This document shows positions 50,846 through 60,806 of a stretch of DNA of 64,000 bases, one piece after another. Below the pieces are notes generated by a model. It made no database searches. It was not told where the DNA came from and worked only from the letters and a program-made list of their open reading frames with translations. The first letter of the stretch is position 1. Each line of letters starts with the position of its first letter. The translations under genes were made by a program, and so were the position numbers. The DNA lies in assembly GCA_020634795.1 (NCBI GenBank), contig JACKAZ010000006.1, positions 202,077 to 266,076 on the forward strand. The letters run 5' to 3'. The stretch is from Ardenticatenales bacterium (GTDB lineage: Bacteria > Chloroflexota > Anaerolineae > Ardenticatenales > Ardenticatenaceae).

Positions 50846-51635
50846 ACGATACTCCTTAACGGGTCGCTTTGGTAGCCACAGTATACCAACTGCCTACGAC
50901 TCTCACAAGGAGGCGCAGGGTGTGGTGCATCTTTCCTGTTACAGACGCAATCGCATTGACCTGTCGCTCACCGCTTTGTCTGCGTTTGACAGAGCATACG
51001 CTATGGATTAAGGAGCAGGATAATGCGTGGTATAGGGGGGTGGGCCGTAACCGCAGCGCCCCGTCGGTCAGGCTCAAAAGTTATCAAACCCGGGTTTTTG
51101 AGAAGACCTAGCGAATTTTACCCATTTAGGCCTCAATCCGGCGCGTGACGTGAGCCGTCAAAAACATGACGCACACCCATCAGCAGACCGAGAACTTTCT
51201 CTCCATGCGGTTCTCCCGCCCGACGTACCGCACCGTGTCAAGCTTCGCTCAGACATAGCGCCTATGGGTCGGACACGGCGGCCCGGCCCAACATGGGGGT
51301 GCGCTCTGAGCAATCCACCGCGCAGGGGCGATCTGCCGTGGTCACTCCTGCGACGGAGGCATGGCACTTGTCATACGATAAGGCCGGAAGAAGGGCGAAG
51401 CGCGCCACGTTGCTTGCAACCAGCTTGCGTGGATTCCGCGCGAAACGCCTGCGGTCACCCGTCCACCCACTTCACACGTTCCCCCTTTCAGCTCCCCCAA
51501 CTCCCTCAGCTCCCTTCTATATCCCCCCTTCCCCCACCTACTCCATTTCTACCTCGCCCCTGACGCGCCACTTGCGAAATATGACAAATGTCACTATACT
51601 CTGTTTGTGAAATTTGTCACAAACAGGAGGCCGAG
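50846..51635. other. Intergenic region, 790 bp, upstream of ndh
   Basis: No gene is supported. AAACCCGGGTTT at 51086-51097 is a perfect palindrome inside a larger CTCAAAA/TTTTGAG hairpin (51073-51102). A CGGACACGGCGGCCCG fragment related to the 36.5-kb array lies near 51270. The ndh promoter and operators occupy 51572-51622. Confidence 0.5.
51572..51622 (+). promoter_or_regulatory. ndh promoter with Rex/CRP-like operator
   Basis: TTGCGA (51572-51577) and TATACT (51595-51600) are 17 bases apart. TTGTGAAATTTGTCACAA (51605-51622) covers the predicted start of transcription. It matches the Rex pattern TTGTGAA-N4-TTCACAA with one mismatch and the CRP pattern TGTGA-N6-TCACA exactly. A second inverted repeat, TGACA-AA-TGTCA, lies in the spacer at 51582-51593. 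Confidence 0.75.
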
Positions 51636-52961
51636 ATGGCTCTACCACGGGTGGTGATCATTGGTGCGGGATTCGGGGGGCTGAAGGCTGCCGAAAAATT
51701 GTCAAAGATGCCGGTCGAGGTGCTACTGATCGACCGCAACAACTACCACACCTTTCAACCCCTCCTCTATCAGATCGCGACCGCTGGTCTCGATCCAGAA
51801 GAGGTGGCACACTCGGTGCGCGGTGTTTTTCAGGGCCAGCACAACGTTGACTTTCGGATGGGCACGGTCGAGGGGCTGTCGTGGGAGAGGCAAACGCTCT
51901 GGATGGCGGATGGCAGCCTCATTTCCTTCGACTATCTGATCATTGCGGCGGGGGCCAGCAACAATTTCTTTGGCATTGAGGGCGTGGAAGAGAACGCCTT
52001 TCCCCTGAAGAGCGTGGAAGAGGCGGTCCGAATGCGGAGCCACGTCATCAGCCAGTTCGAGGCGGCGGATGCCGACCCGTCGCTGGTGGCCGAAGGGGTG
52101 CTGAATTTTGTGGTGGTTGGGGGTGGCGCAACGGGGGTCGAGATGGCGGGCGCGCTCCATGAGTTGTTCCATTTGGTACTGGCCCACGACTACCGCAACG
52201 TTGACGTGTCGCAGGCGCGGGTGATTCTGGTGGAGGCCGCAGACGGATTGCTGACCGCCTTCTCGTCGAAATCCCAACGGTATGCGCTGGAGGTGCTGCG
52301 CGAGCGTGGCGTCGAGGTGATGTTGGATACGAAGGTCGCCCGTGCCGACACGCGGGCCGTTTACTTGGCCGATGGCCGCGAGATCCCCACGAAGACGTTG
52401 ATCTGGGCGGCGGGAATCCGCGCCAACCCGTTGGCCGACGCATTGGGCGTGGCCCAAACGCGGGGCGGACGCATCGTGGTCAACCGCGACCTTTCGCTGC
52501 CCGACCATCGCAACGTCTTTGCGATTGGTGACATTGCGGCCAGCTTGGACGAGCAAGGCGAACCGCTGCCGCAGGTGGCGCAGGTGGCCATTCAGGGGGC
52601 CAGCCATGTGGCGCGGCAGATCGAGCGACAGATGCGGGGACAGCCAATGCGCGACTTTCGCTACCGCGATCTGGGGATGATGGCGACGATCGGTCGTCAT
52701 GCCGCGGTCACGGAATTGCCGACCAAGCTGCGTTTCACGGGCTTTCTGGCCTGGCTGGCTTGGCTCTTCCTCCACCTGATGTATTTGGTGGGCTTCCGCA
52801 ACCGGCTCAACGTCTTCATCAACTGGATGTGGAACTACTTCACCTACGACCGCTCGGCACGGCTAATCCTGGGCGACGGGCGGGTCGATCCGCTCCGCGA
52901 ACAGGCCGAAGCCACGATGCCAGCAGCTTCGGTCGATGTGGCGGGTGTGCCCCAGAGATAG
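51636..52961 (+). CDS. ndh: Type II NADH dehydrogenase (NDH-2)
   Basis: A 441-residue membrane-bound FAD enzyme that moves electrons from NADH to quinone without pumping protons. The FAD site is VVIIGAGFGGLKAAEKL, the quinone-site region HTFQPLLYQIATAGLDPEE, the NADH site FVVVGGGATGVEMAGAL, and the second FAD motif NVFAIGDIAA. The C-terminus has the amphipathic/hydrophobic anchor (FLAWLAWLFLHLMYLVGFRNRL). The start follows AGGAGGCCGAG. A palindrome at its transcription start suggests redox or CRP-type control. Confidence 0.95.
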   Translation: MALPRVVIIGAGFGGLKAAEKLSKMPVEVLLIDRNNYHTFQPLLYQIATAGLDPEEVAHSVRGVFQGQHNVDFRMGTVEGLSWERQTLWMADGSLISFDYLIIAAGASNNFFGIEGVEENAFPLKSVEEAVRMRSHVISQFEAADADPSLVAEGVLNFVVVGGGATGVEMAGALHELFHLVLAHDYRNVDVSQARVILVEAADGLLTAFSSKSQRYALEVLRERGVEVMLDTKVARADTRAVYLADGREIPTKTLIWAAGIRANPLADALGVAQTRGGRIVVNRDLSLPDHRNVFAIGDIAASLDEQGEPLPQVAQVAIQGASHVARQIERQMRGQPMRDFRYRDLGMMATIGRHAAVTELPTKLRFTGFLAWLAWLFLHLMYLVGFRNRLNVFINWMWNYFTYDRSARLILGDGRVDPLREQAEATMPAASVDVAGVPQR

Positions 52962-53144
52962 CGAAGTACACGGCTTCTCCAGTGGCTTTATCATTGAAAT
53001 AGCCGTGTGTCGACTCGCGTTCCACGCGAACGGTGATCGGTAAACCGAGAATAGTGCAGGGTGGCGGAAAGCCGTAACAGAACCAGAGTCGTGCCTTGAC
53101 GCTTCCCAGACGTGCGGACCAGATCAACGGACGCCAAAACAAAG

Positions 53145-53178
53145 CGAGCGCCTGAAATTAACAGGCGCTCGTTTGTTG
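53145..53178. terminator. Bidirectional terminator between ndh and a small minus-strand gene
   Basis: Perfect 10-bp stem CGAGCGCCTG/CAGGCGCTCG with loop AAATTAA; TTTGTTG follows on the plus strand and a T-rich stretch (CTTTGTTTTGG) follows on the minus strand. Confidence 0.85.
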
Positions 53179-53188
53179 TCGTAGCGGG

Positions 53189-53359
53189 TCAGTTCAATCG
53201 AATGCTGGGCCAATGGGTATGGGGTTCGAAGCCCTGAACCATCATTTGATACTGACCCCAGATGGGGTAGACGGGCTGCTGATTCGGCTTACGGCGTTGG
53301 GGCGGCAACGGCTTGGCGGGGAATGGCCATGGCGGTTGCACGATCGAACGCTTCGTCAT
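53189..53359 (-). CDS. Small Pro-rich protein of unknown function
   Basis: A 56-residue protein, basic and rich in Pro, Gln and Trp (MTKRSIVQPPWPFPAKPLPP at the start, HTHWPSIRLN at the end). No signal, membrane helix or known family is visible. It is supported as a gene by a textbook ribosome site (GGAGGAGCAG) just before the ATG and by a terminator a few bases after the stop. An earlier in-frame ATG at 53371 lies inside that ribosome site. It may be a small regulator or binding peptide; no role is claimed. Confidence 0.55.
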   Translation of the reverse strand: MTKRSIVQPPWPFPAKPLPPQRRKPNQQPVYPIWGQYQMMVQGFEPHTHWPSIRLN

Positions 53360-53677
53360 CTGCTCCTCCAAAGTGGTGACTCCTCCATCGGTGAACAGTC
53401 GAGGCGTACAGCATACAATAAAAAAACTATGAGCGGGCTATGGAATTACTATAGCGTTTGCCCGTTTTTGACCGACGGGTCAGCAACAAATGGCGGCGTC
53501 GGCCCTGTCGCGCCCCTGCTTGCCTTTTCCCCCGCTTTCAGTACGCTCTACGGTCTATGTCACGTTGGCCCCGTGGCCAGAGGTATCCGAGTAAGATATC
53601 TCATCCAGCACGAACGACGATAGCTGGGGGTCAATCCATAGCTGCCAACATAGCGATTGTGACCGAGAGGAGATAGC
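53360..53677. other. Intergenic region, 318 bp, between the small gene and icd
   Basis: Divergent promoters are expected here but no clear -35/-10 pair was recognised for either gene. An imperfect palindrome GCTATGGAATTACTATAGC lies near 53437-53455. GAGGAG precedes the icd start. Confidence 0.4.
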
Positions 53678-54937
<1,260 letters not shown>

Positions 54938-54980
54938 AGCCTCACTTTGCCTCGCGGTGATCGTATCCGCAAGTGGAACA

Positions 54981-55016
54981 ACAGCCGCTCCCGACATTGG
55001 GAGCGGCTGTTTGCTT
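54981..55016 (+). terminator. Intrinsic terminator after icd
   Basis: Perfect 12-bp stem ACAGCCGCTCCC/GGGAGCGGCTGT with loop GACATT, followed by TTGCTT. Confidence 0.82.
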
Positions 55017-55062
55017 GGTGGAGCTACGGCTTGCTGGCTGCCTCACCCGTGATCGCGCCTGA

Positions 55063-55848
55063 TCAGGGCGCGATCGGTTCAAGGAAAAGGGGATCACTCC
55101 CAAGCACCTCGTTCAAATCGGCAAGCGCGCGGGCAAAAGCGGGTGAGTTGGCGACGTAGAGATGGTTGTTGCGCACCACGAGGAAGGGCACAGCGTCAAC
55201 GCCCTGTGATTCGGAAAAGAAGAGCAGGCGCTGATCCGCCAACCACAACTCGACTTCGACCTTCGGATAGTTGTCAAGCATCGGGGCACAGGGTTCGTAG
55301 GCGAAGGGTTGATCGGCATCGGCATGGTGCGCGATGAGCGGGATCGCGGCCAGCTCGGTCAGGAAGCGGTCGACATCCGCCTCGGCCACCGATCCTGACT
55401 GATTGTCACGCAGGGATGTGGCCAACTCTGCGGGGCCTGCCGATCGTTCAACCGCAAAGTCGAACCCATCGCCCGCTTTGCGTAAAGTCGTGTGGCTGTC
55501 CACCGGACTATAGTCGCTCAGCCCTTCCCAATGAAAGGTGATCTCGATCTTTTCCACACGCCCCTTGTCGAAAATCGGCGCAGGGACGACGCTCTCTTCC
55601 TCCGAGATGGCTGGCCATTCGCAGGTCGCGCCGTCTACCCCGCCAAAGCCTTGCACCCCATTCAACAGGTCGCGCGGATCACGGCTCAGGTCGGCGGTGG
55701 GTGCGGGTGCGGGTGTGTCAGGCAGGGGGCTACGGGTGGCGGCCCCCTGCGCCCCCTCTGTATTGGCCTGCTGACAGCCCACGACCAGCAATACCCAGAG
55801 CAGCAAAGCGATCACTGGCAGCCCTTTGGCGATAGGAACATCTCTCAT
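55063..55848 (-). CDS. Lipoprotein of unknown function
   Basis: A 261-residue lipoprotein with signal LLLWVLLVVGCQQAN (lipobox VVGC) and a Pro/Ala/Thr linker (PLPDTPAPAPTADL). A globular domain follows (VEKIEITFHWEGLSDYSPVDSHTTLRKAG, FLTELAAIPLIAHHADADQPF, KVEVELWLADQRLLFFSE). No family is recognised. The start at 55848 follows GGGAGGGAAG. It is convergent with icd. A GATCGCGCC/GGCGCGATC hairpin spans its stop codon (55051-55075) and may end transcription. Confidence 0.8.
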   Translation of the reverse strand: MRDVPIAKGLPVIALLLWVLLVVGCQQANTEGAQGAATRSPLPDTPAPAPTADLSRDPRDLLNGVQGFGGVDGATCEWPAISEEESVVPAPIFDKGRVEKIEITFHWEGLSDYSPVDSHTTLRKAGDGFDFAVERSAGPAELATSLRDNQSGSVAEADVDRFLTELAAIPLIAHHADADQPFAYEPCAPMLDNYPKVEVELWLADQRLLFFSESQGVDAVPFLVVRNNHLYVANSPAFARALADLNEVLGSDPLFLEPIAP

Positions 55849-55906
55849 CTTCCCTCCCGAATGGTTAAGACGCTTATCCGGTTTACCGTCGTTACCGACG
55901 CGGCAC

Positions 55907-57403
55907 TCACGCCGCCCCGCGCCGCTCCACCAACGGCGCGAGCAGCAAGGCCAAACGCAGCGCGAAAGCATCGGCGGGCGCTGAGGGGTCCACCTTGCCA
56001 ATCGCGCGGATGCGGTCGAGGCGGTAGGCCAGCGAGTTGCGATGGAGATGCAACGCTTTGGCCGTGGCGCTCAGGTTGCCTCCCTGCGCCAGCAACGTTT
56101 CGACGGTGACGAGCAGTGCACTGCCATGTTCGGCATCGTAGGCCTGCAACGGGCCGAGCGTGGCCTGCACAAAGTCGGCGGCCTCGTCGCTGCCGTGCAG
56201 GTGGCGCAACAGCCGATAAAGCCCCATCTCGCGGTGTAGATGAGTTTGCCCGCTGCCCAGCAGCCGCTGCCCCAAGCGGAGCGCATCCTGCGCCTGTGCC
56301 ACCGTCTCCCGCAGCCCCGCGAGGCGCTGCGCGGGTTCACCCGCCGCAATCGTCAGATCGGGTGCCGTCTCCCGCAGATAGCCGAGGAACGTGTGGTGGG
56401 GATGGCCCCAAGGCCCATGGCCCGCCAGCAACAGCAGCAAATCGCTCCCGTCCCCGGCATGGTGCGACCACTGCCAGCCCAGCGCCGTGGCTTCCTCTTC
56501 TACTCGATTCGCCCAGCCGATCAGCCCCGCCTCGTCCGGGGCCTCGCGCTGAACCACGATCGCCCAATGCCACTGATCGAGGGGGTAGCCGTGGCGACGG
56601 GCGATGCTTTGGATCACCGCATCGGCCTCGTCCGCCCGCACGGCCGCCGCCACGCCCGTCGCGCCGCCCGCCTGTGCCGCTTGCACCGCTTCTTCCGCAG
56701 CCAACGCCACCGCCAACGCTGCGGCCCCCTGCTCCAAGAGGAGGGCGCCGAAGTCGCCGAGCTGAGCATCGTGGCTCGCCATCGTCAGCCGACCGATCAC
56801 GTTCTCGCCCGCCTTCAACGCCCGCGTGTACTCATCTGTTCCCTGCGCCGCATCGCCCGCCTGGCCGATCAGGTTGCCCTCCCGATCGTATAACGTGATG
56901 GCGGCCCCCGACCAACGGGCCAAGTGGCCCACCAACGTGGGCACACTTTCGCCCGCCGCCGCCCCCTCAATCAGGCGACGATAGAGCGTGGCGGCCTGCA
57001 TCTCGCACTGCGTTTCGCGGTCGCGGAGCAGCCGTTGCGCGGCGCGAACCAAGTGGGGCAAGTCGCTGTCGTCGGGCAGATGCAAAAGGGGCAGGTTGGC
57101 GCGATTGGCCTCGCCGATGGCGGCGCGATCGACCTCGCCCAGCAACCCCAGGGCGCAGATGCCGAGCCGACTCAGATCACGGACGATACGGGCCGGGGTA
57201 AGGGTGGGGTTGCTGGCGCGCACGGCACGGAGGTCGAGCAGCGCCAGATCATCGTCGTCGAGGGTGGGGAAGATCGGCGACAGGACTCCGCCCAGCCGCA
57301 CCCAGCGAACCGGCCGCTCCAAGCCGAGCACGCCCGCCAGCAGTCGCGTGTCGAGCGGCAGGGCCAACTGCCACAGCTCGCGGACGGTGCAGCGTGTCGT
57401 CAT
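55907..57403 (-). CDS. PucR-family transcriptional regulator
   Basis: A 498-residue regulator. The N-terminal PucR domain (VRELWQLALPLDTRLLAGVLGLERPVRWVRL) is followed by a GGDEF-like middle region and a C-terminal PucR helix-turn-helix (VTVETLLAQGGNLSATAKALHLHRNSLAYRLDRIRAIG). PucR-type proteins control purine and other nitrogen-compound catabolism. The nearby BMP-type importer handles nucleosides in known cases, which fits. A leader-repeat tract begins directly at its start codon. Confidence 0.88.
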   Translation of the reverse strand: MTTRCTVRELWQLALPLDTRLLAGVLGLERPVRWVRLGGVLSPIFPTLDDDDLALLDLRAVRASNPTLTPARIVRDLSRLGICALGLLGEVDRAAIGEANRANLPLLHLPDDSDLPHLVRAAQRLLRDRETQCEMQAATLYRRLIEGAAAGESVPTLVGHLARWSGAAITLYDREGNLIGQAGDAAQGTDEYTRALKAGENVIGRLTMASHDAQLGDFGALLLEQGAAALAVALAAEEAVQAAQAGGATGVAAAVRADEADAVIQSIARRHGYPLDQWHWAIVVQREAPDEAGLIGWANRVEEEATALGWQWSHHAGDGSDLLLLLAGHGPWGHPHHTFLGYLRETAPDLTIAAGEPAQRLAGLRETVAQAQDALRLGQRLLGSGQTHLHREMGLYRLLRHLHGSDEAADFVQATLGPLQAYDAEHGSALLVTVETLLAQGGNLSATAKALHLHRNSLAYRLDRIRAIGKVDPSAPADAFALRLALLLAPLVERRGAA

Positions 57404-57467
57404 GGGTGAGGGAGTTTGATGAGTTTGATGAGTTTGATGAGTTTTGTGAGTTTTGTGAGTTTGGTGG
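57404..57467 (-). repeat. Leader repeat before pucR (CTCATCAAA/CTCACAAAA units)
   Basis: Six or so units, sense-oriented on the minus strand, end in CTCCCTCACCC directly at the PucR start codon. No Shine-Dalgarno sequence is present. Confidence 0.85.
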
Positions 57468-57495
57468 GTAGTGCCGTGTTGCGTGTTGCGTGTTT

Positions 57496-57562
57496 GGGCG
57501 TTGGAAGACGAGGGGAGGATCTTGGATCATCTATTGCCATGTCGTTTGGTGCATGGTGCATA
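57496..57562. repeat. Dispersed 65-bp element, copy A
   Basis: GCGTTGGAAGACGAGG, then TTGGATCATCTA, CCATGTCGTTTGGTGCATGG. A closely similar stretch lies at 63104-63168. Both lie upstream of minus-strand genes (pucR and an ABC permease). Confidence 0.7.
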
Positions 57563-57684
57563 GGCTCATATTCCCAGTTACCACGACGGCAACGCGGCGT
57601 GACGATCCCCGACATCGCCCCATTCGCGATTCGCCAAGCTGCATAAGCCGTTCCGCGTTCCTGCCTTTTAATTTTCCAATGGCT

Positions 57685-58551
57685 TCAGTGCAGGCCCGCG
57701 TAAAGCAGGAAGGCGATCACCAGCAGGGCGGTCGTGCCGAGGTGGGCGGCCAGCGCGCTGGCCGAGGCGAAGGAGAAGCGGTCGATCTGAGCGCCGACCA
57801 CGGCCCCCGCCGCCAGCGGCAGCCCCAGCAGCCCCAACAAGCTCTCCTGCGGCAGATGGCCCAACACCACCCCCACGATCAACGTGGCATAGGCGCTGAG
57901 GGCAGGCACGGCGTAGGCCGTGGCCCCGCGCTGCCGCCCCATGCGTGACCACAGCGACCGGCCACGTTGGAGCTTGGTGGCCGAAAAGCCATTGAGGACC
58001 AGCGCCGCCGCCATCAGCAGCGCGACGGGCGTAGCCGCCCAGAATACCAGCGGCGTCACTTGCAACGTTTGAACGTAGTAAGCGCCGACCGTCGTCAACA
58101 GCCCGAGGTTGGTGCCCGCCAGCAGTTCGCCGATGCCGGTTCCGCTCAGCCGGAAGGGGGGCGCGCTGTAGAGTGCGCCGCTGGCGATGCCGATGATGCC
58201 GAGGGCGACGGTCAGCGGGCCGGTGGCCAGCGCTACATAAAGCCCCACCATCGCCCCCACCACCAGAAAGCCGAACGCCCCCTGCAAGACCTGTTCGGGC
58301 GGAATGATGGCCCACCGTTGTTGCAGCGGGTCCTCGTCGATCTGCTGGTCGAAGAAATCGTTGGTCATGTTGGCACCGGCCTGCAAGAAAATGCCAGCCA
58401 GCAGAGAGAGGACGAAGATCGAGAGGTTGAAGCGCTGTTCGGTGGCCCATGCGATCACCGTGCCGAGGACGATGGGCAGCGCGATGGCCGCAAAGTAAGG
58501 GGCGCGAATCTCGCTGAGGAAGCGCCCCAGTCGTTGAAACGTGTTGTTCAT
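57685..58551 (-). CDS. UbiA-family prenyltransferase with a missing second Asp motif
   Basis: A 288-residue integral membrane protein of the UbiA family. The first motif is intact (N64-D65-F-F-D68, with D72 and D74) and so is the following YSAPPFRLSGTGIGELLAG region. At the place of the second DxxxD motif (after N187) it reads NGFSATKLQRGRSLWSRMG: about four residues are missing and no Asp is left. UbiA enzymes normally use both motifs to hold magnesium and the prenyl diphosphate, so activity is doubtful or altered. A frame on the same strand in another phase is a shadow. Confidence 0.8.
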   Translation of the reverse strand: MNNTFQRLGRFLSEIRAPYFAAIALPIVLGTVIAWATEQRFNLSIFVLSLLAGIFLQAGANMTNDFFDQQIDEDPLQQRWAIIPPEQVLQGAFGFLVVGAMVGLYVALATGPLTVALGIIGIASGALYSAPPFRLSGTGIGELLAGTNLGLLTTVGAYYVQTLQVTPLVFWAATPVALLMAAALVLNGFSATKLQRGRSLWSRMGRQRGATAYAVPALSAYATLIVGVVLGHLPQESLLGLLGLPLAAGAVVGAQIDRFSFASASALAAHLGTTALLVIAFLLYAGLH

Positions 58552-59041
58552 GGAGCGATTGTAGCGAGAACGGGCAAGCGTTCAAGCGTTCGAGCGTTGG
58601 CGCGGGGAAAGCGGAACGAGGAGAGGAGACGGTCGGCATTATGGCTTCGTGTATGGCACTCGACAGCATCCAACATGGGGAAGTGCTTGACGTTAAGGTG
58701 CCAAGTGTAGCGCCGTTTCTCGTGCCGCAGCAACGATCATCGCCTCAGCCCACCCTACGCCATGCCTCCTTCGATAAGCTCGGCAGAGTCATAATCATCA
58801 GCCATTGGGGCATGATGCCAACCGTTCACACGCTATCCCATTCGCCACGCAGGGTCGTCGATAAGGGCACATCCTGACGATCTGCCCACATCCCACGCCC
58901 TCGGCGCAACCGATCAAGGCGAGTATCGAGCGGATGCTCGGTCAGAAAGGGTTCGATAGCATCGTTAACGAGCGACGAATGGCCGTCTCCCCTGACTTAC
59001 CCCCCCAGCTCCCCTAGCTCCGTCAGCTCCCTAAGCTCCCT
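58552..59041. other. Intergenic region, 490 bp, no gene supported
   Basis: GTTCAAGC-type repeats lie at 58573-58600, next to the UbiA start, and AGCTCCC-type repeats at about 59005-59040. No terminator or RNA was recognised. It separates the UbiA gene from the ABC importer ATPase. Confidence 0.45.
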
Positions 59042-60598
59042 TCACCCCACACCCTCGTTGCTCTGCGTTTCCGACACCCCCGCCATCAACAGGCCAAGCT
59101 TGTCGCGGGTGGCTTCGTCGCGGGAAAGCGTTTCGATGACGTGGCCGTGGAAGACAACCGCGATGCGGTCGGCCAGGGCGAGGATTTCGTCCAGTTCGGC
59201 GGAGACGAGCAGCACCCCCGCCCCTTCGTCCCGCAGATGGACGAGCTGGGTGTGGATGAACTCGATCGAGCCAACATCGATGCCGCGCGTGGGCTGCGCC
59301 GCCACGATCAGCTTGACATCCCGCGAAAATTCACGGGCCACGATCACCTTCTGCTGATTGCCGCCGGAAAGGTCGCCCGCCGCCGTGCGGATGCTCGGCG
59401 TACGGACATCGAACTTTTCAACGAGCTGCGTCGCTTGTTCGTTGATGACCTCATCGTTCATCACCATGCCGGTGGCGAAGGGCTTCAGGTAATAGCTGTT
59501 GAGCACCAGATTGTCGGCGATGGAATAGCTGCCGACCATCCCGTCATGTTGCCGATCCTCGGGGATGTGGGCCACGCCCAGCTCGGTGATCGTGCGTGGC
59601 TTGGCGTTCGTCACATCCCGCTCTGCGATGCGGACCGTCCCCCCTTCGACATGGCGCAGCCCGACGATGGCCTCGACCAGCTCGGTCTGCCCGTTGCCCT
59701 GCACCCCCGCCACCCCAAGGATTTCGCCCGCGCGCACGGTCAGCGACAGATCATCGACCGCCATCAGACCGCGATCATCCTTCACCCGTAAGCCATCGAC
59801 CTGCAAGACGACCTCTTGTGGATCGGCAGGCCCTTTCTCGACCACCAAGTTCACGTCACGGCCCACCATCATGCTGGCGAGAATCTCACGGGTCGCATCC
59901 TTCGTTGCGATGTCGCCCACGATGCGCCCGTGGCGCAACACGTCGACCCGGTCAGAGAGGGCCAGCACCTCGCGCAGTTTGTGGCTGATGAAGATGATCG
60001 ATTTCCCCTGTGCAACGAGGTTGCGAATCACCTTGAACAGGTCGTCCGCCTCTTGGGGCGTCAGCACCGCGGTCGGCTCATCCAGAATCAGGATGTCGGC
60101 CCCCCGAAAGAGCGCCTTCACGATTTCGGCCCGCTGCTGCGCCCCCACCGAGATGTCACGCACATACGCATCAGGGTTAACACGCAGGCCGTACTGCTCG
60201 GAGAGATCGAGGATGCGTTGGCGGGCGGTGGCTTGATCGAGGAAGGGGCCGCGGGTGATTTCGCGGCCCAGCATGATATTTTCAGCGACGGTCAGCGTCG
60301 GCACCAGCATGAAATGTTGATGAACCATGCCGATGCCGCGCTCTATCGCCTCGCCCGGATCACCGAAATCCACCGCCTCGCCATTGACCATGACCTCGCC
60401 CTCGTCGGGGCGATAAAGGCCGTAGATCACATTCATCAGGGTCGATTTGCCGGCCCCATTCTCGCCCAACAGCGCCAGAATCTCCCCTTTGTGCAGCTCC
60501 AGATCCACATTGTCGTTCGCCAGCACCCCCGGAAAGCGCTTCGTGATGCCGCGCAGTTCAAGGACGGGGGGGGCAGGGGGGGGCGGCTGTTGGGTCAT
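59042..60598 (-). CDS. BMP-type ABC importer, double ATP-binding protein
   Basis: A 518-residue fused double nucleotide-binding protein of the sugar/nucleoside (RbsA, NupO) type. The first half has Walker A GENGAGKST, signature-like ISVGAQQRAEIVKALF and Walker B LILDEPTAVLTPQE. The second half has VAGVQGNGQTELVEAI in place of a normal Walker A, LSGGNQQKVIVAREF, and a Walker B with Gln (LIVAAQPTRGID), as is usual in this family. It drives uptake through the two permeases upstream. The ATG at 60598 follows a leader repeat and a GAGG stretch. Confidence 0.94.
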   Translation of the reverse strand: MTQQPPPPAPPVLELRGITKRFPGVLANDNVDLELHKGEILALLGENGAGKSTLMNVIYGLYRPDEGEVMVNGEAVDFGDPGEAIERGIGMVHQHFMLVPTLTVAENIMLGREITRGPFLDQATARQRILDLSEQYGLRVNPDAYVRDISVGAQQRAEIVKALFRGADILILDEPTAVLTPQEADDLFKVIRNLVAQGKSIIFISHKLREVLALSDRVDVLRHGRIVGDIATKDATREILASMMVGRDVNLVVEKGPADPQEVVLQVDGLRVKDDRGLMAVDDLSLTVRAGEILGVAGVQGNGQTELVEAIVGLRHVEGGTVRIAERDVTNAKPRTITELGVAHIPEDRQHDGMVGSYSIADNLVLNSYYLKPFATGMVMNDEVINEQATQLVEKFDVRTPSIRTAAGDLSGGNQQKVIVAREFSRDVKLIVAAQPTRGIDVGSIEFIHTQLVHLRDEGAGVLLVSAELDEILALADRIAVVFHGHVIETLSRDEATRDKLGLLMAGVSETQSNEGVG

Positions 60599-60610
60599 GG
60601 TGGCCTCGTG

Positions 60611-60655
60611 GGCGAGTTTGATGAGTTTGGTGAGTTGGGTGAGTGCTGGAGTGAT
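60611..60655 (-). repeat. Leader repeat before the importer ATPase
   Basis: CTCACCAAACTCATCAAACTCG-type units on the minus strand, ending 13 bases before the start codon. Confidence 0.8.
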
Positions 60656-60806
60656 TTGGGCATAGGGCATGGGGCATGGGGCATGGGCGAACCGTACGCC
60701 AATTGTAGCAAGGTGAGACGATTCCCGTCATCTCCCCATTCTCCATTCTCCACTAGCCGTTCTGCGTTCTGCGTTCTGCGTTCTGCGTTGCCGTTCTGCG
60801 TTGCCG

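Noticed and set aside
51150..51563. Plus-strand frame of 137 codons before ndh
   Set aside because: Low-complexity His/Pro/Arg-rich translation, no ribosome site, and it ends in the ndh promoter region.
53215..53235. tRNA T-arm (GGGTTCGAAGCCC)
   Set aside because: No acceptor stem, anticodon arm or CCA fits around it; the bases lie inside the small Pro-rich gene.
57249..57530. Asn/Ser-repeat peptide upstream of pucR
   Set aside because: The NSSNSSNS stretch is the translation of the leader repeat in another frame and then runs into the pucR gene.
57668..58669. 333-residue minus-strand frame overlapping the UbiA gene
   Set aside because: It is a shadow frame rich in Arg, Gly and Ala; the other phase gives a clean UbiA protein with conserved motifs.
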